Numbered from the stretch's first letter, positions 8,055 through 15,894 are shown. The stretch is DNA of 23,483 bases from Clostridia bacterium (GCA_900752115.1 CAADUC010000086.1:1-23483), one strand, 5' to 3'. Notes: generated by a model not told the origin, from the letters alone. Translations and numbers: made by a program.

Positions 8055-8957
8055 TTACGCATGAATGCGGAACAGAACGTCCTCGCTGCACTTGCTGAAT
8101 TCCTCCCAGGAGTACACGTTTCCTCCGCCGTCCTCCAGAAGGGGATCGTTGAGAATAACCTTTACATCGTCCGGATCGCTCATATCCAGACCCGTGATCT
8201 GTACTGCGTGGCAGCCCTGCTTGAGGAACTCTGCAAAGGTATACTCCGCGCTGTCCGGATAATAGAGCAGACGGCTGTCCACCGAGGCGATAAGCTTATC
8301 CCCCTGTTCGAGGGCGCTTTTAACCTGCTCGAGCGTCAGCTCGGGCTCCACGTCTGTATGAAGACCGAAATGCTCCGCAATCTTGCCAATCGCAAAGCCG
8401 GGAGTACCGTCCCCCTCACGGTACCATCCTTCCTCCTGCGCAAGCTCCCGCAGCTCCCGCTCCGTGGGGGAGGCGTCGGTCAGAACGTCGATGATGTAAT
8501 CCTGGCAAGCCACGGCGCAGGAGGTCGGGGTTTCCTGCTGATGCCAGTGCTCCAGATCCCGGAGAGGCTCGCCTATGAAGCGGTCATCGCCCTGCTCTGC
8601 CAGCTTCTCGGGATCCAGACGCGGCGGGTGCCGAAGGCGTCGGCCATCTTCGAGTTCCTCAACGTACCCCTCTGTCAGATACGGCTCCAGCTCCTCGCCG
8701 GCTTCCCGGAGCGCTTCCTCTTCGCCTCTGAGCGGCTTCGTGTGTTCCGTGATCCGCACGCCGTGATCGCTATAGACGAGGCGCGACTCATACGGAACAA
8801 GCTTCGGCAGTTCCTTGATGGGTTCGCCCTCCGCGGGATTCTGAAGCTCCTGCAGGAGACGGCTCTCAAGAGCTTCTGTCTGCTCCTGCGTCATTTCGCT
8901 GAGCAGCCGGTCCCGGTTCAGCTCGCTGTTCTCGGTAAATTCCTGAAATCGGTCCAT
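8055..8957 (-). CDS. C39-like papain-fold cysteine peptidase
   Basis: A 300-residue protein. The start at 8957 is preferred to the frame start at 9023 because AAAGGATGGGAAG precedes it and the upstream bases contain a promoter. Residues 1-120 are charged and helical, possibly a regulatory or docking region. Residues 135-300 look like a C39/papain-like peptidase: QQETPTSCAVACQ (140-152) gives the oxyanion Gln and nucleophile Cys147, GCHAVQITG (248-256) gives His250, and ILNDP (268-272) gives the third residue, Asn270 or Asp271. There is no ABC transporter fusion, signal peptide or membrane helix, so it is not a standard bacteriocin-exporter peptidase and should act in the cytoplasm. It is the first gene of the six-gene operon. 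It could cleave a peptide, an operon partner or a client of the Hsp70-like protein; no substrate gene was identified. Confidence 0.75.
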   Translation of the reverse strand: MDRFQEFTENSELNRDRLLSEMTQEQTEALESRLLQELQNPAEGEPIKELPKLVPYESRLVYSDHGVRITEHTKPLRGEEEALREAGEELEPYLTEGYVEELEDGRRLRHPPRLDPEKLAEQGDDRFIGEPLRDLEHWHQQETPTSCAVACQDYIIDVLTDASPTERELRELAQEEGWYREGDGTPGFAIGKIAEHFGLHTDVEPELTLEQVKSALEQGDKLIASVDSRLLYYPDSAEYTFAEFLKQGCHAVQITGLDMSDPDDVKVILNDPLLEDGGGNVYSWEEFSKCSEDVLFRIHA

Positions 8958-8994
8958 TGCTTCCCATCCTTTCCATTCTCGTTGCTGTATGTTT

Positions 8995-9023
8995 ATCCTA
9001 ACAAAATGCCGTCCCCGCTGCAA
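8995..9023 (-). promoter_or_regulatory. Candidate promoter of the peptidase-Hsp70-HerA operon
   Basis: On the minus strand, TTGCAG (9023-9018) and TAGGAT (9000-8995) are separated by exactly 17 bases. The start site would fall near 8988, leaving a leader of about 30 bases before the peptidase ATG. It sits in the 87-base gap after the LytTR gene, so the operon can be transcribed separately from its regulator. The -35 box is imperfect, which fits an activator-dependent promoter. Confidence 0.5.
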
Positions 9024-9044
9024 GGCTTTGTCAGGAATCCCCCA

Positions 9045-9785
9045 TCAGGCGTCAAAAAAGAGGAGGCGCTCCCTGACCTCCGCGTAATAGCGGTCGCTGA
9101 TGGGCAGACTTTCCCCGTTTGCAAGCTCGATCCGGCGGCTGCGCTTATCGAAGCGCCGGATGTAGCGCAGACCCACGAGAAAGCTTTTATGAATGCGCAG
9201 GAAGCGGCTGGGGCTCAGAGCCTTCTCCATCTCGTTCACCGTAGCGCGGCAGCTGACACGGCAGAAACGCTCGACCGCCCCGCGCTTTTCATAACAGACA
9301 TCCACATAATGCGGCCGCCCTGTAACGACGGAAAGAATAGACGGCTGCGGCAGATACAGACGTTGGTTTCCCGTTTCAACGGGCAGGATGGACAATGACA
9401 AAAACGGCGGGGGAAGCTGAATTTGCAGAAAGTTCCGCAGTTCTTCCCCGCCGTTCTCTGTATTCCAAAACGCCGCGGGGCGCGCGCGCAGCAAGTCGTT
9501 AATCGGCTCCGCCTGCTCCCGCGTCCCATAAAACACAATGGGCGCCCAATGGTTTTTCCTGTACAGTTCCCAGCCCAGCTCCGTCACCCCGTCCAGTTCA
9601 AGAGACAGGAGAAACAGATGACTGTAAAAGACCGTTCGCGGCCAGAGAGGACGCTCCGTCAGCGTGGAAATGCGCACCTGGCGGAAGCTTTTCCAGTCCA
9701 GCCGGGCAAACGCCTCCTCCACAATGGACGCCACTGTATCCTGCCGCTCGCTTCGCCCGTCGCAAATGACAAACTGATATGGCAT
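9045..9785 (-). CDS. LytTR-family transcription regulator with degenerate receiver domain
   Basis: A 246-residue DNA-binding regulator. The start at 9785 is chosen for its GGGAGGG site six bases upstream; the frame is open to 9992 but lacks a ribosome site there. Residues 135-243 form a LytTR domain with hallmark sequence FLRIHKSFLVGLRYIRRFD (195-213) and IELANGESLPISDRYY (219-234). Residues 1-120 align with a response-regulator receiver (VICDG at 6-10; LFLLSLELDG at 57-66). The phosphoacceptor Asp expected in the LLD position is Ser61, the second acidic-pocket residue is Gly10, and the conserved Lys near 108 is absent. Phosphorylation by a histidine kinase is therefore unlikely, and no kinase gene is nearby. 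Its position just upstream of the peptidase-Hsp70-HerA operon makes it the probable regulator of that operon and possibly of itself. Confidence 0.85.
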   Translation of the reverse strand: MPYQFVICDGRSERQDTVASIVEEAFARLDWKSFRQVRISTLTERPLWPRTVFYSHLFLLSLELDGVTELGWELYRKNHWAPIVFYGTREQAEPINDLLRARPAAFWNTENGGEELRNFLQIQLPPPFLSLSILPVETGNQRLYLPQPSILSVVTGRPHYVDVCYEKRGAVERFCRVSCRATVNEMEKALSPSRFLRIHKSFLVGLRYIRRFDKRSRRIELANGESLPISDRYYAEVRERLLFFDA

Positions 9786-10018
9786 CGGTATCCCTCCCGT
9801 TTTCCGTTTGCATCCTCTGTGCTGCAGGGGAGCAAAGCTGACTCCGCCATGCAATGCCTTCGCTTTGGGGCGGGATGCCCCCGGCGCGGGACGCCCCTGA
9901 GCCGAGCGAGGGCATCCTCCGTTCACTGTGCCGGAAAAACACATGGAACAAACATTCCGCGTTTTGTCCCCAAGCTGTGGCTTTTTCGTCATTTTTAACT
10001 ATATTGCATAATATCTTC
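9786..10018 (-). promoter_or_regulatory. Long structured leader upstream of the LytTR gene
   Basis: About 230 bases lie between the candidate promoter and the LytTR start without a supported gene. The central part is very G+C-rich and contains two interleaved complementary pairs: GGGGCG (9867-9872) with CGCCCC (9892-9897), and GGATGCCC (9873-9880) with GGGCATCC (9910-9917). As simple hairpins they would compete, as in an attenuator. No known riboswitch was recognised and there is no clear U-tract, so its function is open. Confidence 0.35.
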
Positions 10019-10047
10019 ATTGTAGCACAGGCACCTTTTATTCGCAA
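10019..10047 (-). promoter_or_regulatory. Candidate promoter of the LytTR regulator gene
   Basis: On the minus strand TTGCGA (10047-10042) and TACAAT (10024-10019) are separated by 17 bases, a good sigma-A pattern. A 13-base palindrome, TGTGCCGGGCACA (10098-10110), lies about 50 bases upstream and could be an operator, but nothing confirms this. Confidence 0.5.
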
Positions 10048-10117
10048 TATCCACACTTGAATTTTACCCTTGCACGTCAGCTCGTCCGGTTATCGCCTGT
10101 GCCGGGCACACCACGAA

Positions 10118-10278
10118 CAAAAGGGCTGTTGCAAAATAGACTTACAAAAAATTATGCATAAAAATCGGTCCCCAAGAAAAGCAGAAACCGCTTCTCTCGA
10201 GGGCCGATTTTCATTGCCTGTTTTGAATTTCTTGTGGCAGATTGCTATTGCGTTTTCATTTTGCAACAGCCCCTTTTG
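10118..10278. repeat. MITE-like element with 15-bp terminal inverted repeats
   Basis: GGGCTGTTGCAAAAT at 10123-10137 is repeated exactly in inverted orientation at 10258-10272 (read as ATTTTGCAACAGCCC). The complementarity continues outward as CAAAA/TTTTG with one extra base on the right. The 150-bp interior is A+T-richer than the neighbouring genes, has no credible gene, and contains a second inverted pair, AAAATCGG with CCGATTTT. Ends of the GGGCTGTTGCAAAAT type are common on Clostridia insertion sequences, so this is probably a non-autonomous derivative mobilised by a transposase elsewhere. It lies between the nutrient operon and the LytTR promoter. No target duplication was recognised. 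Confidence 0.7.
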
Positions 10279-10325
10279 CGTCAGGAAGCGACAGCGCCGC
10301 AATTACAGGAGAACGTGCGACAATC

Positions 10326-10358
10326 GGGATAAATCAACCGGTTTAAACAGGAAACCGG
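10326..10358 (-). terminator. Weak terminator after the Amt-PII gene
   Basis: Nine bases after the Amt-PII stop, the minus strand carries a 7-bp stem (CCGGTTT 10358-10352 with AAACCGG 10344-10338, seven-base loop) followed by TTGATTTAT. The T-tract is interrupted, so termination may be partial. It is the only candidate end for the seven-gene operon. Confidence 0.4.
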
Positions 10359-10366
10359 ATGAAATA

Positions 10367-11980
10367 TCATTCCGAGGAAGCGCCCTGCATGGCGTCATAG
10401 CCGCTCTCGCCGGTGCGGACACGGACCACGTCGTTGAGCGAGTAGATGAAGATCTTGCCGTCCCCGGCATGGCCGGAATACAGCACGCGGCGGGCGGTGT
10501 TCACCACCTCCTCCACAGGAACCTTTGCCACCACAACCTCCACGCGGATCTTCGCGCGCAGCTGGATCTCCACCGGTACGCCGCGGTATCGTTCGTTGTA
10601 GCCCTTCTGCACGCCGCAGCCGGCCACGGGGAATACCGTCATGCCGGTGATGCCGATGTCGTTGAGCGCGCGCTTGAGACTTTCGAGCTTCTCCTTGCGC
10701 GCCACAATCTCAATTTTCGTGAGCGGACGGCTGCCGGCCGTCTCAACCGGCGGATAGGAGTAGGGCGTATGCAGTTCCGTCTCCTCCCCCTCGGCTTCGC
10801 CGTTGTCGAAGGGGCCGGACCAGTCGGTCGTGTCCAGGTTCAGAGCAAAATCGTGATAGACGCCGGCCATACCGTGCTCGCTCAGATCGCAGCCTTCGAT
10901 CTCCTCAGCGGGCGTGAGGCGCAGCAGCTTCATCCAGCGCAGAAGCACGGAGAGGATCCATGTGAACAGGCCGGAGGCGATTCCTGCGGCAAGAATGGTC
11001 AGAACCGCTGCGCCGAGCGCCTGGAATCCTCCGCCTGCGAACAGACCCTTGTCCTCGTAAAACAGGCCGACGCTCAGCAATCCCAACACGCTGCCCACGA
11101 GCGTGATGCCGCACAGGCCGGCAGGATCGTCCACATTCATGTGCACATCCATGTTCTCAATCACGAGCACGGTGAGGAAACCGGCCAAAAAGCCCAGCAG
11201 ACAGGCAAACGCCGGAGAAAGCCCCATGCAGCCCGGGAAAGCCGCAATCATGCCGGTGAGGAAGCCGCTGATCGTCATCGTGATCTCGGGCTTGCGGTAG
11301 CGCACCCAGGTGAAGGCCATGGCGGTGAGGCAGGCGACGCCGCCGCTGAGAATCAGGTTCTCCATGACGCGCAGCAGGGCGGCTTCATCGCCGCCTCCGG
11401 CCGCCGCTCCGCTTGCGGCAAGCAGCGTGAGGCTCAGGGAAAGCAGCAGGATGCCGCACATGGCAAGCGGGATATTGTGGCCCGGCATCGCGTGCGGTAC
11501 GCCTCCCTTTGTATACTTGCCGAGGCGCGCCCCGAGCGCCTTGGCTCCCATGAGTCCCGCCGAACCGGCCGTCAAACCAAGGAGGCCGAAGCTCATCGGG
11601 TCAAACAGACCGAACGCTGCGGCAAACAGCGCGCCGACGCGCACGGCGAGCGGGAACAGCAGGCCGGAGAGCAGCACGCTCATCACACAGAAGGCGGCAA
11701 AACGCATCCGGCCCATCACGGCCGCGGCAAACACACAGGTCATGAGCGACGCAAGCAACGCCGTAAAAAGCAGCGAGCAGACAGAGGGCTCCGCCTCAAA
11801 CGCCAGATACCGGCCTGCAAAGAGAAAACAGGGGATGCCGATGCAGAAGCCGGTGAGCGCCTTCATCATCACGCTTCCCGTATTTTTGGCTCTGGCAAAG
11901 CCCGCCTCCGTCGCCATGTAGCCCAGCAGGGCCAGAAGCGCCGCCGCCATGCCCATTGTCAATACAAAAATATTTTCCAT
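10367..11980 (-). CDS. Amt-PII fusion protein lacking the pore twin-histidines
   Basis: A 537-residue membrane protein. Residues 1-350 form an ammonium-transporter (Amt) fold with about ten hydrophobic helices; EAGFARAKNTG (25-35), GKYTKGG...PGHNIPLA (154-172) and IDDP-type VDDPAG (283-288) are clear Amt landmarks. Residues 420-530 form a GlnK/PII domain (KIEIVARKEKLESLKRAL, GITGMTV, GDGKIFI 507-513, RTGESG). In Amt channels two histidines line the pore; here the aligned positions are Gly135 (approximate) and Thr293, and there is no His in either region. The PII T-loop has Val470 where uridylylated Tyr51 would be. The protein therefore looks more like a sensor or regulator than an ammonium conductor. 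The start has GGGGGG upstream. It is the last gene of the peptide-uptake operon, 32 bases after the aminotransferase. Confidence 0.85.
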   Translation of the reverse strand: MENIFVLTMGMAAALLALLGYMATEAGFARAKNTGSVMMKALTGFCIGIPCFLFAGRYLAFEAEPSVCSLLFTALLASLMTCVFAAAVMGRMRFAAFCVMSVLLSGLLFPLAVRVGALFAAAFGLFDPMSFGLLGLTAGSAGLMGAKALGARLGKYTKGGVPHAMPGHNIPLAMCGILLLSLSLTLLAASGAAAGGGDEAALLRVMENLILSGGVACLTAMAFTWVRYRKPEITMTISGFLTGMIAAFPGCMGLSPAFACLLGFLAGFLTVLVIENMDVHMNVDDPAGLCGITLVGSVLGLLSVGLFYEDKGLFAGGGFQALGAAVLTILAAGIASGLFTWILSVLLRWMKLLRLTPAEEIEGCDLSEHGMAGVYHDFALNLDTTDWSGPFDNGEAEGEETELHTPYSYPPVETAGSRPLTKIEIVARKEKLESLKRALNDIGITGMTVFPVAGCGVQKGYNERYRGVPVEIQLRAKIRVEVVVAKVPVEEVVNTARRVLYSGHAGDGKIFIYSLNDVVRVRTGESGYDAMQGASSE

Positions 11981-12012
11981 GGGAACCCCCCGATTCGTAT
12001 GGTATCAGCCCG

Positions 12013-13131
12013 TCACGGCTGTGCGGGAGGCACGCTGCCTTCCGCAATCGTCGCCTTAATGATGTCGATCATCTCGCGGTTCTGTTCCATGGTGCCCACG
12101 GTAATGCGGGAGTACCGGAAGTTGCCGCGGATGATCAGCCCCTTCTTTTCAAGCTCCGCCGCCAGCGCTTTTGTGTCGAGGCGGGAATCGGCGTACAGAA
12201 AATTTGTGTGGGATTCCCATACCTTCCAGCCGAGGGCGGTCAGCTCGCGGGTGAGATACTCGCGCCCTTCGCGGATTCCGGCGCGCGTGGAGGCAAGGAA
12301 GGAGTCGTCGTCGAGCGCGGCCATCGCGCCGGCCAGAGAGGTGCGTCCCACGACGAACACGGAGGTGGCCTTCTGCAGAATCGCGTGCAGCTTTTTGTTC
12401 ATGAGGGAGTAGCCGATTCTCTCGCCGGCCAGGCCGTAAATCTTCGAGAAGGTGCGCACCACAATCAGGTTTGTGTCCTCGTCGATCTCGGAAATCATGC
12501 TCTCCACGGCCGGGTCGGTCGCGAACTCAATGTACGCCTCATCCACAACGGTAATGACGTGCTTCGGCATACTCCGGATGAACGCGCGCAGCTCGCTGCT
12601 GTCCACGGCCGTGCCGGTGGGGTTGTTCGGGTTGCAGATGAACACGAGCTTCGTCCTGTCCGTCACGGCGGCCTTCATGGCCTCGAGGTCGAACTTCTGG
12701 TCCGGGGTGAGCGGGCAGGCGACAGCCTTGCCGTTGTTGCGGGTGGCGGCGCTCGCGTAAGCGCCGAAGGTCGGCTCGCAGAACACAACCTCGTCTCCGT
12801 CACATACGAACACCTCGCCGAGCAGGAGCAGGATGCCGCTCGCGCCGGCGGAGATGATCACATTATCGCCGGAATCGTCAAAGCCGAATTTCCTGCCGAG
12901 CTTTCTGCGCAGCCCGATGCAGAACGGATCCGGATAGATGTTGGCCTCCGCCACGGCCTTCCCCATGGCTTCAAGCGCCTTGGGGGAGCAGCCGTACTGG
13001 TTTTCATTCGACGCGAGCTTGAGCACATGATCCAGATGGTATTTCTCCTTCACGCTCTCGGACGTGTTGCCCGGGATGTAGGGCGGAATGCTGCGGATGC
13101 CTTCCTTGGTCAGCTTTTCAATTGTTTCCAT
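12013..13131 (-). CDS. HisC-like PLP aminotransferase (class I/II)
   Basis: A 372-residue cytoplasmic aminotransferase. The start at 13131 follows GAAGGGAGATG with suitable spacing; the longer frame starts before this site. Fold-type I motifs are complete: LASNENQYG (39-47), SAGASG (94-99), CNPNNPTGT (166-174), VVDEAYIEF (195-203) and TFSKIYGLAGERIGY (227-241), where Lys230 forms the PLP Schiff base and Arg238 holds the cofactor phosphate. This pattern and length are those of histidinol-phosphate aminotransferase and its relatives. No other histidine gene is present. Being inside a peptide-transport operon, it more likely acts on amino acids released from imported peptides (aromatic or other amino acids) than in histidine synthesis; that substrate is inference. 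Confidence 0.85.
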   Translation of the reverse strand: METIEKLTKEGIRSIPPYIPGNTSESVKEKYHLDHVLKLASNENQYGCSPKALEAMGKAVAEANIYPDPFCIGLRRKLGRKFGFDDSGDNVIISAGASGILLLLGEVFVCDGDEVVFCEPTFGAYASAATRNNGKAVACPLTPDQKFDLEAMKAAVTDRTKLVFICNPNNPTGTAVDSSELRAFIRSMPKHVITVVDEAYIEFATDPAVESMISEIDEDTNLIVVRTFSKIYGLAGERIGYSLMNKKLHAILQKATSVFVVGRTSLAGAMAALDDDSFLASTRAGIREGREYLTRELTALGWKVWESHTNFLYADSRLDTKALAAELEKKGLIIRGNFRYSRITVGTMEQNREMIDIIKATIAEGSVPPAQP

Positions 13132-13167
13132 TGCGTAAGCATCTCCCTTCAAATAAAGATACATCGA

Positions 13168-14823
13168 TTAGCCGCGGTCGGCGTAGCGGTACAGCGTAAG
13201 GCCGGTGCCGTCATACGTCACACCCGTGATGTCAGCCTTGCGCAGGCCGATGTAGTGCATGGTGGTCACGGGAATCATGTAGAAGTTTTCGTCCACGAGT
13301 ATCTCCTCGGCCTCGTGCAGGTAGGCGTTGCGCTCTTCCTGATCGAGCGCGGTGTTGGAGGCTGTGACGGCGGCGTCAAAATCGGCGTCGTTCACATGGT
13401 TGAAGTTCAGCGCGGAGGTGGACACAAACATCGAGAGATAGTTGATCGGGTCGTCAAAGTCGGCGGTCCAGCTGTAGCGCAGCAGATCGAAGGAGCCTTC
13501 GGACTTTGTCGTGTTGTAGACCTCGCTCTCCTGTGCCTGCAGCTCGATGCTGATGTTCAGAACGGCTTTGAGCTGCGCCTGCAAAGCCTGTGCCATCAGG
13601 GCGTCCTTGTCGTTGTTCGGATAGGTGTAGGTCAGGGTCGGGAACCCGGCGCCGTCCGGATATCCGGCTTCCGCCAGCAGGGACTTGGCCAGCTCGGCGT
13701 CCTCGGTGAAGCTTTCGGCTTCCTCGCTGAAATAGCCTTCGCCGGTGTTGGAGAGCATATACTTCGGCACCCAGGTAGTGCTGCCCTCATAGTTCGCGCC
13801 CATGGAGGCGGCGATGGTGTCGCGGCTCAGAGCCAGGGCGATGGCCTGCCGTACGCGGACGTCATCGAGCGGTTCGACCTCGAGGTTCGGCATGATGGCC
13901 AGCGTGGTGAGCATATTCCAGATGGTAAGCTCGTCAGAGCTCTCATACTGCGTTTCGATGTAGTCCGGCAGACCGGTAGCCACATCAATCTCGCCGGACT
14001 CATATGCGGCGATCTTTGCCTGCGTGTCGTTGATGATCTTCGTGGTGATGGTGTCGAGGCTCACCTCGTCCGCGTTGTAGTAGTACGGGTTCTTCACGAC
14101 GGTGTAATACTGCCCTTCCACAAATTCGGAAAGCATGAAGGCGCCGTTGCACAGACTGGTTTCCGGCGTGGTGGCCCAGGAGGCGTCCTCATTCGTGGCG
14201 ACGCCCTCCTTGGACGGATAGTAGACGGGCAGAGAGAGCAGCTTCAGGAAGTAGCCGCACGGCTGCGTCAGGTGGAATTCGAGCGTCTTGTCGTTGGGAG
14301 CGAGCACCTGCACGTCCTCCCATGCGCCCTCGCCGCCGTGACAGGCTTCCGCGCCGGCGATGACATAGAGCTGGTCGGCGTAGATGGACTGGCTCGTCTC
14401 CGGGTCAAGCGCGCGGCGGATGGTGTTGATGAAGTCGGCCGCCGTCACGTCGGAGCCGTCGCTCCACTTCGCGTCCTCGCGAAGCTTGAACGTCCACACG
14501 AGCTGATCGTCGCTCACGGAGTAGGATTCGGCCGTCTCCATAATCTCATTGCCCTCGTTGTCATAGGAGAGCAGCGGCGCGGAGCACAGGCGGGCAAAGG
14601 AAACCCAGCCGCCCAGCGCGAAGCCCGCCGGATCAAAGCCGCCCTCAAGCTCCGCGTCGGAAAGCGTCAGCACCTTTTCCCCGGAGGATTCTCCGCCCGA
14701 GGAGGCGGCCGCGGAATTCTGCGCGGCCGAGGACTGGGAGGCGGCGCCGCCGCTGCACGCGGTGAGCGAAACGGTGAGAACCGCTGCCATCAGCAGCGAA
14801 ATCCATCTTCTGGCTTTTTTCAT
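13168..14823 (-). CDS. Peptide ABC transporter substrate-binding lipoprotein (SBP family 5)
   Basis: A 551-residue surface lipoprotein. The start at 14823 gives a classic signal peptide MKKARRWIS, a hydrophobic core and the lipobox LTAC with Cys23 as the lipidated residue, then a Ser/Ala/Gly-rich linker to about residue 48. The mature part matches the OppA/DppA family: LSDAELEGGFDPAG near its start, FKLREDAKWSDG and DVTAADFINTIRRALDP as in typical family members. It captures peptides (or another family-5 ligand) for the permease encoded upstream. The 81-base gap before it holds an intercistronic hairpin (GGACCGG with CCGGCCC, one mismatch, 14860-14843) just before the AAAAAGGAG ribosome site. 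Such a structure is often used to raise binding-protein expression over the membrane parts. Confidence 0.93.
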   Translation of the reverse strand: MKKARRWISLLMAAVLTVSLTACSGGAASQSSAAQNSAAASSGGESSGEKVLTLSDAELEGGFDPAGFALGGWVSFARLCSAPLLSYDNEGNEIMETAESYSVSDDQLVWTFKLREDAKWSDGSDVTAADFINTIRRALDPETSQSIYADQLYVIAGAEACHGGEGAWEDVQVLAPNDKTLEFHLTQPCGYFLKLLSLPVYYPSKEGVATNEDASWATTPETSLCNGAFMLSEFVEGQYYTVVKNPYYYNADEVSLDTITTKIINDTQAKIAAYESGEIDVATGLPDYIETQYESSDELTIWNMLTTLAIMPNLEVEPLDDVRVRQAIALALSRDTIAASMGANYEGSTTWVPKYMLSNTGEGYFSEEAESFTEDAELAKSLLAEAGYPDGAGFPTLTYTYPNNDKDALMAQALQAQLKAVLNISIELQAQESEVYNTTKSEGSFDLLRYSWTADFDDPINYLSMFVSTSALNFNHVNDADFDAAVTASNTALDQEERNAYLHEAEEILVDENFYMIPVTTMHYIGLRKADITGVTYDGTGLTLYRYADRG

Positions 14824-14904
14824 GTTGAACACTCCTTTTTGCGGGCCGGAAACCCGGTCCAACAAACTGTAATATTTCAAATACGCGATCCGCTCCGGGG
14901 AGCC

Positions 14905-15891
14905 TCACACATATTGATAGCAGGCAACCTTGTGGCCGTTCTGATTGGCCATGACGGGCGGAGCCAGCAGGCATTCCGGCCGGCACTCCGGGCAGCGGGT
15001 GCAGAAGGGGCAGCCCGCCGGCGCATGGATGGGGCTCGGCACCTCGCCGGTCAGCTTGATGCGATGCCGGGTACGCGCCTGCTCCGGGTCCGGTACGGGA
15101 GCCGCGGAGATGAGCGCCTTCGTGTAGGGATGCAGCGGGTTCTCATACACCTCGTCGGCGTCGCCGAATTCCAGCAGGTGTCCCAGATACATCACGCCGA
15201 TCTTGTGGCTGATGTGGCGCACCATCGTGAGGTCGTGAGCGATGAACAGATAAGAAAGGCCGTTCTCGTCCTGGATTTTTTCGAGCAGGTTGATGATCTG
15301 CGCCTGGATGGAAACGTCCAGGGCGGAGATTGGCTCGTCGCAGATGATAAAGTCGGGGTCGAGGGCAAGCGTTCTCGCGATGCCGATGCGCTGGCGCTGG
15401 CCGCCGGAAAACTCGTGCGGATAGCGGGAGATGTGATCGGGCTTGAGTCCCACCTGCTGCAAAAGCTTCTGGACGCGATCCTCGCGCTCCGACTTGCCGC
15501 CCATATGGGTAATCTTCATCGGTTCGCCGATGATCTCGCCTACGGTGTAGCGGGGATTCAGGCTCGCGTAAGGGTCCTGAAAGATCATCTGCATCTTCGC
15601 GCGGAAGGGGCGGAGCCTCGCGTTGGAAAGATGGGAAATATCTGTGCCGTGGTAGAAGATCCCGCCGGCGCTCGGCTCATAGATACGGATCACCGTGCGC
15701 GCCAGCGTGCTCTTGCCGCAGCCGCTTTCTCCCACCAGACCCACCGTTTCGCCGGGCATGATGTCGAAGCTCACGTCGTCCACCGCTTTCACATAATCGG
15801 ACGGCCGGAGCAGGTGACGGCCGGCGAGAAAATACTTTTTCGCGTGCCGGATGCTCACCACCGGTTTGGTCTCTTTTGTCTTTTTCTCCAT
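14905..15891 (-). CDS. Peptide ABC transporter ATP-binding protein, OppF/DppF type
   Basis: A 328-residue cytoplasmic ATPase that drives peptide import with the OppD-type partner. Walker A is GESGCGKS (54-61), the ABC signature is [12 protein letters not shown], and Walker B is [13 protein letters not shown]. The C-terminal oligopeptide-transporter extension contains a cysteine-rich stretch ([15 protein letters not shown]) with a final HKVAC. Four Cys in this region match the iron-sulfur site reported in some dipeptide transporter ATPases, but here extra cysteines are present. The gene starts only three bases after the OppD-type stop, so the two ATPases are translationally coupled. Confidence 0.94.
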   Translation of the reverse strand: MEKKTKETKPVVSIRHAKKYFLAGRHLLRPSDYVKAVDDVSFDIMPGETVGLVGESGCGKSTLARTVIRIYEPSAGGIFYHGTDISHLSNARLRPFRAKMQMIFQDPYASLNPRYTVGEIIGEPMKITHMGGKSEREDRVQKLLQQVGLKPDHISRYPHEFSGGQRQRIGIARTLALDPDFIICDEPISALDVSIQAQIINLLEKIQDENGLSYLFIAHDLTMVRHISHKIGVMYLGHLLEFGDADEVYENPLHPYTKALISAAPVPDPEQARTRHRIKLTGEVPSPIHAPAGCPFCTRCPECRPECLLAPPVMANQNGHKVACYQYV

Positions 15892-15894
15892 GCG

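Noticed and set aside
7962..9398. A 478-codon plus-strand frame over the peptidase and LytTR genes
   Set aside because: It is an antisense shadow crossing two minus-strand genes and their promoter gap, without a ribosome site.
9659..9920. Short frames in the LytTR leader as a possible precursor peptide for the peptidase or radical SAM-like enzyme
   Set aside because: They overlap the LytTR gene in another frame or have an ATG abutting the GGAGG without spacing. No leader-peptide or double-glycine pattern is present.
10090..10302. A 70-residue minus-strand frame in the inverted-repeat element
   Set aside because: It is generated by the MITE sequence itself, has no ribosome site, and its ends are translated inverted repeats.
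10070..12412. A 780-codon plus-strand frame antisense to Amt-PII
   Set aside because: It is opposite a clear Amt-PII gene and reads through the MITE, with His/Arg-rich composition and no domain.
12013..13131. Assigning the aminotransferase as hisC of histidine biosynthesis
   Set aside because: No other his gene is present and the operon context is peptide uptake, so only a HisC-like family assignment is supported.
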